Origin: CAVPCZ01 sp963779225
Lineage (GTDB): Bacteria; Bacteroidota; Ignavibacteria; UBA10030; UBA6906
DNA: 64,000 nucleotides
Reading direction: 5' to 3'
Assembly: GCA_963779225.1 (NCBI GenBank)
Contig: CAVZWW010000003.1
Span: forward strand, 1,798,001 to 1,862,000
Within the stretch, counting starts at the first letter, position 1, and each line of letters opens with the position of its first letter. The notes under the pieces are model-generated. The model was not told the DNA's origin and ran no database searches. It saw only the letters and a list, made by a program, of their open reading frames with translations. The translations under genes were made by a program, and so were the position numbers. Shown here one piece after another: positions 8,419 through 16,719 of the stretch.

Positions 8419-8811
8419 ATGAAACGAACGGTCATTGCAACACCGCATGCCCCGGCCGCCATCGGCCCCTACAGCCAGGGCGCCCTGCTTCATGGCGGCG
8501 TGCTGTACACCGCCGGTCAGATTGCGCTTGTGCCGGCGACCGGGGAGCTTGCCGGACCGGGTATTGAGGAGCAGACCAGACAGGTCCTGGAGAATGTGAA
8601 AGCGATTCTTCAAGCCGGCGGAGCATCGCTGGAGAGCGTGGTCAAGACGACCGTCTATCTGAAAGACATGAATGAATTTGCGGCAATGAACGCCGTGTAC
8701 AGTACCTACTTCCGCGAAGCGCCTCCGGCACGAACGACCATTGAAGTCTCCCGCCTGCCGAAGGACGCCCGCGTGGAGATCGACGCAATTGCGGTTGTGA
8801 CACCGGTCTGA
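8419..8811 (+). CDS. ridA: RidA family enamine/imine deaminase
   Basis: Hydrolyses reactive enamine/imine intermediates such as 2-aminoacrylate. The 130-residue trimer-type protein has AIGPYSQG near the N-terminus, the YTAGQIALVP strand, and the family C-terminal signature PPARTTIEVSRLPKDARVEIDAIA containing the conserved Arg and Glu. The start at ATG 8419 follows AGGAAAG. A longer in-frame start at 8371 would overlap parB and has no conserved sequence. Its presence after parAB looks like simple operon neighbourhood. Confidence 0.92.
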   Translation: MKRTVIATPHAPAAIGPYSQGALLHGGVLYTAGQIALVPATGELAGPGIEEQTRQVLENVKAILQAGGASLESVVKTTVYLKDMNEFAAMNAVYSTYFREAPPARTTIEVSRLPKDARVEIDAIAVVTPV

Positions 8812-8819
8812 AGGCACCC

Positions 8820-9377
8820 GTGCTGCGGGTTATCACCTTGATCATGACGGCGCTGCTCGTTGTGGCACCTCTCACCACGAGATCCCAGGAACAGCCCCCG
8901 GACTCCACCGCGGGCATCGGCGAAGCACACCACCCGTCTCCCCTAATGCAGTCTGACACAACCACCGGAGTGCCGCTGGCAACAAAAAGCCCCGGGACCG
9001 CGATGGTCCTGTCCGCCGTCCTTCCCGGTGCCGGTCAGGTGTACAACACCTCGTACTGGAAAGTGCCGATCATTCTCGGCTTCGGCATCTACTTCATATC
9101 CTCCTATCTGGACGCTGACCGCAGGGCCGATGACTACCGACAGCAATATATTGCGAGTCTCTCGCTTACCCCGGGCGGCGATCCAACTCTCCTCGCAATG
9201 CGCGACTTCTACCTGGGAGAACGTGACACCTTTGTATGGTATTTTTGTATCCTGTACTTCCTCAACATCGTGGATGCGTACGTCGACGCCAGCCTGTACG
9301 GGTTTGACGTGAGCCCTACGCTGAGTATGCAGGGACTGCCGGATGGAGCCCGGCTCCATTTCTCGCTCCGATGGTAA
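8820..9377 (+). CDS. DUF5683-type membrane/envelope protein
   Basis: A 185-residue protein with an N-terminal signal or anchor segment, then KSPGTAMVLSAVLPGAGQVYN, the hallmark of the DUF5683 group common in Bacteroidota and relatives. A hydrophobic helix follows (about 80-96), then an aqueous segment and another hydrophobic stretch (WYFCILYFLNIVDAYVDA). It ends in an aromatic-rich strand with a final Trp. GTG start at 8820, eight bases after ridA. Function is unknown; association with the cell envelope is inferred from topology. Confidence 0.75.
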   Translation: MLRVITLIMTALLVVAPLTTRSQEQPPDSTAGIGEAHHPSPLMQSDTTTGVPLATKSPGTAMVLSAVLPGAGQVYNTSYWKVPIILGFGIYFISSYLDADRRADDYRQQYIASLSLTPGGDPTLLAMRDFYLGERDTFVWYFCILYFLNIVDAYVDASLYGFDVSPTLSMQGLPDGARLHFSLRW

Positions 9378-9416
9378 CCGCTTCTTTATCTTTGCCCCCA
9401 TCTTTCTGGAGACCGT

Positions 9417-10400
9417 ATGCTGAACTATATCTGGGTCGGCCTGATCATTCTGGGACTGTTTGTCGCCGTGGGAAACGACATCAGCGATGAAGTTCGCAAC
9501 ACCTTCCGCAATGGTCGTCTCCTCGAGGGCACCTTCGAGGTCACCAAATCTCCAACACCGTTGCGTGATTCGTGGGACGGCACACTGGTGATACCCGCCG
9601 CGGCGTTCAATGCCTTCTACGGTATGGTGCGTACGCCGGAGGATATCCGCCAGCCGGCTGTGATCTCCCGTTCTCCGAAGGGGGAAATGTCCATCCTGAT
9701 GCACATCACCGAGTCTTCCCCGCAGTGGTGGAGGGAGGTGGCAAAATCAGCGAGCGCCAAAGATCGGTTGATGGGACCGGTGCAGATCCTCCGTCTCTCT
9801 CCCGATGGATTGGCCGGCACTGTGCAATTCACGCTCGAACCCATCCGTTTTGTAAAGCTGAAGGCTGTCACACAGGCAGCGCTGGATTATGCGGGGATCG
9901 CCGTGGAAATCGCCCTGGGCCTGATCGGGATCATGGCACTCTGGCTCGGCGTCATGAAGGTGGCGGAAGCAGCCGGGATGCTGCTTGTGGTGACGCGACT
10001 GCTGACCCCGGTGACGAAGCGCCTCTTCCCCGACGTTCCTCCTGATCACCCCGCAGTCGGGGCCATGATCATGAATATTGCCGCGAACATGCTCGGTCTG
10101 AGCAATGCCGCAACACCTCTCGGTCTGAAGGCCATGGAAGAACTGAACAAGCTCAATCCGAAAGTCGGTACGGCAACCAATGCTATGGTCACATTTCTGG
10201 CCATCAACACGGGCGGGTTGATCCTGATTCCGGCAACGGCAATAGCAGTCCGGGCTGCCGCCGGATCAGCCAATCCGGGTATCATTATCGGGACGTCCAT
10301 CGTCGGGGCCGGCTGCGCCACCTTTGCCGGCGTCGCTGCCGCAAAACTGCTGCAACGGCTCCCACGCTACAAGAAGGCCATGGAGGTGTCCAATGGGTGA
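9417..10400 (+). CDS. spmA: Spore maturation protein A-like nucleoside-recognition (Gate) membrane protein
   Basis: A 327-residue inner-membrane protein. The N-terminal helix (residues 2-18) is followed by about 110 extra-membrane residues not found in the Bacillus protein. The Gate-type core comes next, with AALDYAGIAVEIALGLIGIMALWLG, a conserved MIMNIAANMLGLSNAATPLGLKAMEEL stretch and ATNAMVTFLAINTGG. SpmA/SpmB pairs are widespread in non-sporulating Gram-negatives, where the transported substrate is unclear. Its stop overlaps the start of spmB by 8 bases, so the two are translationally coupled. Confidence 0.85.
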   Translation: MLNYIWVGLIILGLFVAVGNDISDEVRNTFRNGRLLEGTFEVTKSPTPLRDSWDGTLVIPAAAFNAFYGMVRTPEDIRQPAVISRSPKGEMSILMHITESSPQWWREVAKSASAKDRLMGPVQILRLSPDGLAGTVQFTLEPIRFVKLKAVTQAALDYAGIAVEIALGLIGIMALWLGVMKVAEAAGMLLVVTRLLTPVTKRLFPDVPPDHPAVGAMIMNIAANMLGLSNAATPLGLKAMEELNKLNPKVGTATNAMVTFLAINTGGLILIPATAIAVRAAAGSANPGIIIGTSIVGAGCATFAGVAAAKLLQRLPRYKKAMEVSNG

Positions 10401-10938
10401 CTTCTTCCGTTCCCTGATTTCGGTGATCTCCCTGATTGCCATTCCGTTCATGTTTCTGCTCTTCCTCGGGTGGGGCGTCGTCAAGAAAGTAAAGGTCTAC
10501 GAGGTGTTCGTGGAGGGCGCCAAGGATGGATTCAACGTCGCCATCCGCATCATCCCGTACCTTGTAGCCATGCTGGCAGCCATCGGTATTTTTCGCGCCA
10601 GCGGGGCCATGGAACTCCTGACGGCGGTCCTCGGCCCCGTGACTTCACTCATCGGAATGCCTCCGGAAACCCTGCCAATGGCGCTCATGCGCCCCCTCTC
10701 GGGCAGCGGATCCCTCGGCATCATGACGGAACTGATGAAAGTGCATGGGCCGGATTCATTGATAGGCATCCTTGCCTCCACGATGTACGGCAGCTCGGAA
10801 ACCACGTTCTACGTCCTGGCGGTCTATTTTGGGGCAGTGGGAATCAAGAATACCCGCCATGCCGTTCCGGTAGGCATTATAGCAGATGTGGCCGGGATGC
10901 TGGCGGCGGTCTGGATCGTTACCCTGTTGTTCAAGTAG
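10393..10938 (+). CDS. spmB: Spore maturation protein B-like nucleoside-recognition (Gate) membrane protein
   Basis: A 181-residue partner of SpmA. A hydrophobic N-terminal helix is followed by VYEVFVEGAKDGFNVAIRIIPYLVAML, the conserved ALMRPLSGSGSLGIMTELM motif, and the GSSETTFYVLAVYFGAVGIKNTRHA segment typical of SpmB. The start is ATG 10393, preceded by GGAGGTG inside spmA. The longer in-frame start at 10324 lies in spmA coding sequence and adds no conserved residues. Probably forms a hetero-oligomeric membrane complex with SpmA. Confidence 0.87.
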   Translation: MGDFFRSLISVISLIAIPFMFLLFLGWGVVKKVKVYEVFVEGAKDGFNVAIRIIPYLVAMLAAIGIFRASGAMELLTAVLGPVTSLIGMPPETLPMALMRPLSGSGSLGIMTELMKVHGPDSLIGILASTMYGSSETTFYVLAVYFGAVGIKNTRHAVPVGIIADVAGMLAAVWIVTLLFK

Positions 10939-10958
10939 GCGAAAACGGTCGGAATTCC

Positions 10959-10987
10959 TTGCTTTTTTGTGAGGCCTTGGGTATATT
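10959..10987 (+). promoter_or_regulatory. Promoter of proline dehydrogenase gene
   Basis: TTGCTT at 10959-10964 and TATATT at 10982-10987 with a 17-bp spacer. Both hexamers are identical to those upstream of the TPR protein at 45.7 kb. Expected transcription start near 10994, leaving a leader of about 87 bases before the ATG at 11081. Confidence 0.65.
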
Positions 10988-11080
10988 TTCGGGCAGTGCT
11001 CCAGCTCCCTGCGGGTTCCTTCCCGTACACAAACTCTCGACCCGGTGACTCGCTCCCTTCACACTTGCAGAGTATGATGC

Positions 11081-11983
11081 ATGCGTCTACTGAACAAGCT
11101 GGTCGTCGCAGCGGTGCCCCTCATCCCGCGGCGCGTGATTCGCTATTTTGCGGGACGCTACATTGCCGGTGAGACTCTGGATCATGCGATCCGGTGCGTC
11201 CGTCAGTTGAACAATGAGGGGGTGTGTGCAACGATGGACGTGCTCGGTGAAGACATCACTACGCGCGCCGAGGCTATCGCCGCCCGGGAACAGTCCGTGA
11301 AGGTCCTCCACACCATCGCCGGAGAGAAGCTCGATTCCAATCTTTCGATCAAGCTCACATCTCTCGGCCTCCAGATTGACAAGAATTTCTGTGTGGAGAA
11401 CGTGCGGGAAATCCTGAAAGTCGGCGCGTCTTATGGCACGTTCGTGCGGATCGACATGGAGGACTCCTCATGCACGACCGACACGATTGAGGTTTTCCGG
11501 ACGCTGCACAGGGAATTTCCGAACTGCGGGATCGTGGTTCAGGCATATCTCTTCCGGACCGAAGCGGATGTCGTGGACCTGGTCAGGGAGAAAGCTGGAT
11601 TCCGGCTGTGCAAAGGGATCTACAAAGAACCGAAAGAGATCGCCTTCCAGGGACGTCAGGAGGTGCAGCAGAATTTCATAAAGCTGCTCCGTTTGATGCT
11701 GGAGGGGGGCGCGTACGTGGGCATAGCAACCCATGACACGGTCCTGACGGATGGCGCGGTGGCGTTGCTCAACGAGTTGAAGATCCCGAAACAGCAGTAT
11801 GAATTCCAGATGCTCCTCGGCGTCCGGCCGGAACTGCGCAAGAAATTGGTCCGCGACGGGCATAAGGTGCGGCTCTATGTGCCGTTCGGAGAGCACTGGT
11901 ACGGGTATTCCACGCGTCGCTTCAAGGAAAATCCCGAGATCGCCGGGTATGTCTTCAAAGCGTTGTTTGCCAGAAACACCTAG
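11081..11983 (+). CDS. putA: Proline dehydrogenase
   Basis: FAD enzyme oxidising proline to pyrroline-5-carboxylate and passing electrons to quinone. This is a 300-residue monofunctional PRODH barrel, not the fused PutA. Conserved parts: NLSIKLTSLGLQID (FAD/substrate strand), FVRIDMEDSS, GIVVQAYLFRTEADV, FRLCKGIYKEP, VGIATHD, the EFQMLLGVRPELRKKL helix, and VRLYVPFGEHWYGYSTRRFKENP near the end with the two substrate-binding arginines. No Shine-Dalgarno precedes the ATG. It sits before a peptide transporter and a dipeptidase, suggesting peptide and proline catabolism. Confidence 0.92.
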   Translation: MRLLNKLVVAAVPLIPRRVIRYFAGRYIAGETLDHAIRCVRQLNNEGVCATMDVLGEDITTRAEAIAAREQSVKVLHTIAGEKLDSNLSIKLTSLGLQIDKNFCVENVREILKVGASYGTFVRIDMEDSSCTTDTIEVFRTLHREFPNCGIVVQAYLFRTEADVVDLVREKAGFRLCKGIYKEPKEIAFQGRQEVQQNFIKLLRLMLEGGAYVGIATHDTVLTDGAVALLNELKIPKQQYEFQMLLGVRPELRKKLVRDGHKVRLYVPFGEHWYGYSTRRFKENPEIAGYVFKALFARNT

Positions 11984-12004
11984 AAAGACGTTTCCGGTCT
12001 TTTT
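11984..12004 (+). terminator. Weak hairpin with T-run after proline dehydrogenase
   Basis: AAAGAC at 11984-11989 pairs with GTCTTT at 11997-12002 across a 7-base loop, and the run of T continues to 12004. Only six base pairs, mostly A-T, so at best partial termination before the OPT transporter gene. Confidence 0.3.
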
Positions 12005-12028
12005 CAACCAAATCACAAGGAGCAATTC

Positions 12029-14095
12029 ATGGCGGATACCAACTTCAAGCCCTACGTGCCGCCGGACACCGATATGAAGGAGTTCACCATCCGGGCCCTG
12101 ATCATCGGGTTGGTGATGTCCGTGGTGCTCGGCGCTGCCAATGCCTATCTGGGATTGAAAGCGGGGATGACGATCGCGGCGACGTATCCGGCCGCGGTCA
12201 TCGGCATGGCGGTGCTGCGTATATGGAAGGGGAGCATCCTGGAGGAGAACTTCGCCCGTACGGTCGGTTCCATCGGTGAATCCGTGGCCGCCGGTGCGGT
12301 GTTCACCATTCCGGCGTTCGTTGTGTTGGGCATCTGGAAGTTCGACACCGGATCGATGTGGGAGGAATACCTCACCTCGACCGCCCTGATGATCCTCGGC
12401 GGATTACTGGGCATCATGTTCGTCACCGTCCTGCGCCGCGTGATGGTGGGGGACAAGTCACTACCCTTCCCCGAATCCGTTGCTGCCGGCGAAATCCACA
12501 AAGCCGGCCAGCGGGGTGCCGGTGCAGCATGGCAGCTGTTCAGGGCCATGGGCGTCGGTGCGCTGATCAAACTGCTGGACGGCCTCGGCGTCTTCAAGGC
12601 ATCAAACGACTTCCAGGTGCTGATCGGGAGGGCAAAGGAAAGTTTTGTGCGCCTGGGTCTGACCGAGAATTCCGAAAAGATAGCGGGTGGCGGTATCACC
12701 ACGATCTCCGCACCGGCGGTGACACCGGCGTATATCGGTGTCGGGTACATCATCGGGCCCGAACTGGGCGCGCTGAACTTTGCCGGGGGGCTGCTGGCCT
12801 GGGGGCTTTTCGTCCCTCTGCTCGTTTACTTCCTCGGCCCGCTTGAAATCGACAAGTATATCTCGATGAACAACGGCGATGAACCGGCTGCGTGGGTTGC
12901 GCTGACCGGACATCTGTACCGGTATATCGTTCGTCCGATCGCTGTGGGGGGTATGCTTGTTGGCGCCACCTATACACTCTGGAAAATGCGCAAGAATCTG
13001 ATCCTGGGAATCAAACACGGTGTGGCGGATGTCAGAAAATCCGCTTCGGCCACAGCCGTGACGAACCGGACAGAACAGGATCTGCCGTTTAAACTCGTCA
13101 TTTTCGGAGTGGTGATCATTTTCGCGCTGATGATCGGCCTGTATTTCTACTTCACCAACATGATCGTGGGTGCCATCCTTGCTGCGGTCGTGATGCTGGT
13201 TGCCGGTTTCTTCTTTGCCGCCGTTTCCGGAAACCTGGTGGGCATGATCGGATCATCCAATAACCCGATTTCCGGACTGACGCTTGCGACGACCATCGTT
13301 GCCGCATTGACCATGGTGATCGTGGGCGTAACGGGCGTTCAGGGTGTGGCGGCTGTACTGGGAGTCGCTGCAATTGTGTGCGTGTCGTCGGCCGTTGCCG
13401 GTGAGATGCTTCAGGATCTTAAGGTGGGACACATCCTGGGCGGCACACCCCGGAAGATGGAGGTCGGCGACATCATCGGTGTTATTGTTGCGGGCCTGGT
13501 AATGTTCTTCCCGCTGTATATCCTCCATAATTCCGATCTTGCCGCAAACCCCGCCGGCGGTTTCGGCGGCAAGACGCTTCCTGCTCCCCAGGCAGGTCTG
13601 ATGGCCGCCCTTTCACAGGGCATCGTGGGCGGTGAAATGGCCTGGCCGCTTGTTATCGTCGGTATCGCCATGGGGATTTCGCTGATCCTGATCAAGGTGC
13701 GCAGCCCGATGCTGTTCTCCGTCGGCATGTACCTCCCCCTCGAAACAACCTTTGCAATTTTTGTCGGCGGGGTGATACGCGGAATCGTCGACAAGTTCGT
13801 TCACAAACGCGGCTATAACGACGCACAAAAGGCCCGTGTGGAAAATGCCGGGATCCTCTCCGCATCGGGGCTGATCGCCGGCGAGGCTCTTGTGGGCCTC
13901 TTTATCGCCGCCGTGGTGTTCGCGCGCGACCAGATGGGCGAGCCGGCGACATTCTGGGCTGTGCCGGGTTTCGAAACCGTAGCCCCCTGGCTCGCTATCC
14001 CGGTGTTCGCCATTCTGGCGCTCTATCTGGTGCGTGTGCCGCTGTCCAAGGCAGGTCGCCCGGAAGAACCCGCACCGCCAAGCGCAATGATGTAA
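12029..14095 (+). CDS. OPT family oligopeptide transporter
   Basis: A 688-residue polytopic inner-membrane transporter with about 15-16 hydrophobic segments. OPT signatures: FTIRALIIGLVMSVVLGAANAYLGLKAGMTI at the first helix, AGEIHKAG in the first half, and SSNNPISGLTLATTIVAAL plus GEMLQDLKVGHILGGTPRKMEVGDIIGV in the second half. The family imports small peptides by proton symport; the substrate here is not evident. AAGGAG at 12017-12022 precedes the ATG. It lies between proline dehydrogenase and a dipeptidase, which fits uptake and breakdown of peptides. Confidence 0.92.
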   Translation: MADTNFKPYVPPDTDMKEFTIRALIIGLVMSVVLGAANAYLGLKAGMTIAATYPAAVIGMAVLRIWKGSILEENFARTVGSIGESVAAGAVFTIPAFVVLGIWKFDTGSMWEEYLTSTALMILGGLLGIMFVTVLRRVMVGDKSLPFPESVAAGEIHKAGQRGAGAAWQLFRAMGVGALIKLLDGLGVFKASNDFQVLIGRAKESFVRLGLTENSEKIAGGGITTISAPAVTPAYIGVGYIIGPELGALNFAGGLLAWGLFVPLLVYFLGPLEIDKYISMNNGDEPAAWVALTGHLYRYIVRPIAVGGMLVGATYTLWKMRKNLILGIKHGVADVRKSASATAVTNRTEQDLPFKLVIFGVVIIFALMIGLYFYFTNMIVGAILAAVVMLVAGFFFAAVSGNLVGMIGSSNNPISGLTLATTIVAALTMVIVGVTGVQGVAAVLGVAAIVCVSSAVAGEMLQDLKVGHILGGTPRKMEVGDIIGVIVAGLVMFFPLYILHNSDLAANPAGGFGGKTLPAPQAGLMAALSQGIVGGEMAWPLVIVGIAMGISLILIKVRSPMLFSVGMYLPLETTFAIFVGGVIRGIVDKFVHKRGYNDAQKARVENAGILSASGLIAGEALVGLFIAAVVFARDQMGEPATFWAVPGFETVAPWLAIPVFAILALYLVRVPLSKAGRPEEPAPPSAMM

Positions 14096-14115
14096 CAAGG
14101 GTGCTGCGTTCACGG

Positions 14116-14121
14116 TATACT
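14116..14121 (+). promoter_or_regulatory. Possible -10 element before the dipeptidase gene
   Basis: TATACT at 14116-14121, followed by a strong ribosome-binding site AAGGAGG at 14131-14137 six bases before the ATG. No TTG-type -35 is found at 17 bp, so this is weak evidence for an independent promoter. Confidence 0.25.
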
Positions 14122-14143
14122 ATCGTGCATAAGGAGGATTCCG

Positions 14144-15600
14144 ATGTCCAACGCCATTGAAGGTTTGAAGCCCTCGCAGGTTTGGAAGTATTTCGCTGAG
14201 ATCTCGAAGATCCCGCGGTGCTCCAAGCACGAAGGCGCAATTGTGAAGTATATTCTCGAAACCGCCAGGAAACTCGGTCTTGAGGCAAAAGCCGACAAAA
14301 GCGGGAATGTTGTGGTGCGTAAACCGGCCTCGGCCGGCAGGGAGATGGTCGGCAGCGTCGTGCTCCAGGGACACCTGGATATGGTGTGCGAGAAGAACAA
14401 GGATACCGTCCACGATTTCTCCAAAGACCCGATTACTCTCGTGCGCAAGGGGAATGTCCTCATGGCCGACGGAACCACGCTCGGCGCCGATAACGGCATC
14501 GCGGTGGCGACGAACCTGGCGATCATGGAAGACCGCTCGCTCTCACATGGCCCGCTCGAGTTTCTCTTCACCATAGACGAAGAAACAGGACTAACCGGCG
14601 CCAACAACCTCGGCAGAGATTTCCTGGCCGGCAAAACGCTTCTCAACCTCGATTCGGAAGAAGAAGGTGCGCTGTATGTCGGGTGCTCGGGGGGAAAAAC
14701 ACTCTTGCGGCCTGGAAACTCACAACGGATGCGTCACCTGCCGGCACAGTGGCGGGCGAACTCAAGGTGACCGGTCTGAAAGGCGGCCATTCGGGGTTGG
14801 AAATCCACACCAACCGCGGCAACTCCATCAAGATCATCACCCGGGTGCTGCTGGAACTCTCCACGCTCGGCGTCCGTCTGGCATCAATCGAAGGTGGCAA
14901 CAAACACAACGCTATCCCGCGTGAAGCGGAAGCCCTGCTCTTTGTGCCAAAGAAGAAGTGGGGCAAGGCGGTGAGTATCGTCTCTGCATGCGCTGCAATG
15001 ATCAAGAGCGAGCTCGGAAATGTGGAGCCGGATGTGGCCATCAGCCTCTCAGAAAAGAAGGGGGTGAAAAAAGGGAAGGTGGTCAAGAAACCCCTGCAGC
15101 TCGAGGTTCTGCAGACGCTTGCCGCATTGCCCCATGGTGTCATCAAGATGAGCTCCGATATTCCCGGCCTCGTGGAGACCTCCACCAATGTCGCGGTTGT
15201 CAAAACGACAAAGAAGACCATTGAGGTGGCCACGAGCCAGCGCAGTTCCGTGGCATCGGAAATCAAGGAGATATGTCAGAGCGTCGGCTTCATTTTCGAG
15301 CTCGGCGAGGCAAAGGTGAGACATACCGACGGGTACCCGGGCTGGAAGCCGAATATGGATTCCCCTGTTCTGCACGTGGCCAGGACCACCTACAAGTCAT
15401 TGTACGGGAAGGAGCCGGAAGTGAAGGCCATTCACGCCGGCCTGGAGTGCGGGATTATCGGCGAACGATATCCTGGAATGGATATGCTCAGCTTCGGCCC
15501 GACGATGGAAGGCGTGCACTCGCCGGATGAGAAGATCCACATCGACACCGTGGAAAAGTACTGGAACTTCCTGCTGGCGATCCTGCGCAATATGAAGTAA
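14144..15600 (+). pseudogene. pepD: Xaa-His dipeptidase (PepD-type), frameshifted (or sequence error)
   Basis: M20-family zinc aminoacyl-histidine dipeptidase. The first part (frame of 14144) has metal-site motifs LQGHLDMV, LGADNGIA, DEETGLTG and NLDSEEEG. The second part (frame of 14683, to 15600) has LKVTGLKGGHSGLEIH, HNAIPREA, YPGWKPNMDSPV, HAGLECG and GPTMEGVHSPDE, matching the remainder of E. coli PepD in order. The frames meet at a G6A5 run (14689-14699). Adding one base restores a 485-residue protein of normal family length. Every catalytic segment is intact, so a sequencing or assembly error is more likely than decay. It completes the peptide-catabolism block with the OPT transporter. 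Confidence 0.88.
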
Positions 15601-15648
15601 CGGAGCCCGGGCATGATGTTGTTGCCCGGTGCCGGTCCAATACACCAC

Positions 15649-15690
15649 ACGGGCGCCGTATTCTCTGATGCGGCGCCCGTAATATTTATT
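15649..15690 (+). terminator. Terminator-like hairpin after the dipeptidase gene
   Basis: A perfect 10-bp stem, ACGGGCGCCG (15649-15658) with CGGCGCCCGT (15671-15680), around a 12-base loop, followed by the A/T-rich AATATTTATT. A smaller CCGGGC...GCCCGG hairpin lies just upstream at about 15607-15628. Confidence 0.55.
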
Positions 15691-15708
15691 CACACGAGAA
15701 AGAATCGT

Positions 15709-16665
15709 ATGACGTCCCGGGAACGATTTGTTGCCGCCCTGGAGCGGCGCCCGTTTGCTGGACTCGTTCCACACTTTGAACTGGTCTTCTACCTTACCAT
15801 GGAAGCCTTCGGCCGGGTCCATCCGCTCCATCGGAACTATGCACAGTGGGACCAGATGGAAGAAACCGAGCGGCAGTTGCACCGGGAGGACATGGCGGAT
15901 CTGTACATAATGACCGCTGAACGCTTCGGACATGACGCGATATTTCTCCATCCCAATCCCGATACCGTCGACGAAGCCCGCCGGTTGATCGACATCGTTC
16001 GCCGGCGGACGGGGGACACCTATTTTCTTATGAAACACGGCGATCCCACCTTCGAGATACCGGACGGCTCTCATATTGCAGAATTTTCCTACCGGCTCAC
16101 GGACGATCCGGACGGGCTTCACGATGAAGCACGGCGTCGTATGGAGACGTGGATGCGTCAGGCCGAAGTGTTGCGCGCCCATGGCGGTCTGGACGGGTTC
16201 GCCCTCTGCTCGGACTACTGTTTCAATGAAGGACCCTTTCTCCGGCCCGCGCTATTCGCCGAATTCATCGGGCAATACCTGATCCGTACCATTGCCGAAT
16301 ACCGGAAGATGGGATTCTATACCATCAAGCATACGGATGGTGATATACGGCCGATTGTGGACCAACTGGTGGACGCGAATCCGCACGCGCTCCATTCCAT
16401 CGATCCCCAGGCCGGTGTCGACATCGCCGAGATCAAGCGGATGTACGGCGACCGTCTTTGCCTGATCGGAAACGTGAATTGTGGATTGCTCCAGTCCGGA
16501 ACGGACGGGGAAGTGACCTCGAGCGTGCGCTATGCCCTGCACCATGGGATGCCGGGGGGAGGATACGTCTTTTCGACAAGCAACTGCGTGTATACCGGGA
16601 TGAGTCTACGGCGTTATGAACTGATGCTGGACGTGTGGAAGAAGGAAGGGGTGTACGCGGGCTGA
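15709..16665 (+). CDS. Uroporphyrinogen decarboxylase family protein of unknown substrate
   Basis: A 318-residue TIM-barrel protein of the UroD superfamily. Visible: MTSRERFVAALER start, GFALCSDYCFNEGPFLRPALF, YTIKHTDGDIRPIVDQLVD, LHSIDPQAGVDIAEIKRMYG and LIGNVNCGLLQSG. The late-barrel pattern is that of uncharacterised UroD-like and methylcobamide:CoM methyltransferase-like proteins, not canonical HemE. No adjacent corrinoid protein or haem gene is present, so the reaction is unknown. His (KHTDG) and two Cys (VNCG, SNCV) could ligate a metal. ATG 15709 is chosen because the upstream extension overlaps the terminator-like hairpin. Confidence 0.75.
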   Translation: MTSRERFVAALERRPFAGLVPHFELVFYLTMEAFGRVHPLHRNYAQWDQMEETERQLHREDMADLYIMTAERFGHDAIFLHPNPDTVDEARRLIDIVRRRTGDTYFLMKHGDPTFEIPDGSHIAEFSYRLTDDPDGLHDEARRRMETWMRQAEVLRAHGGLDGFALCSDYCFNEGPFLRPALFAEFIGQYLIRTIAEYRKMGFYTIKHTDGDIRPIVDQLVDANPHALHSIDPQAGVDIAEIKRMYGDRLCLIGNVNCGLLQSGTDGEVTSSVRYALHHGMPGGGYVFSTSNCVYTGMSLRRYELMLDVWKKEGVYAG

Positions 16666-16719
16666 TGGTTGTCGGGGTCTCGTATCCCGCTTCACGGGAG
16701 TTGCCGGATCCTTTCAACT

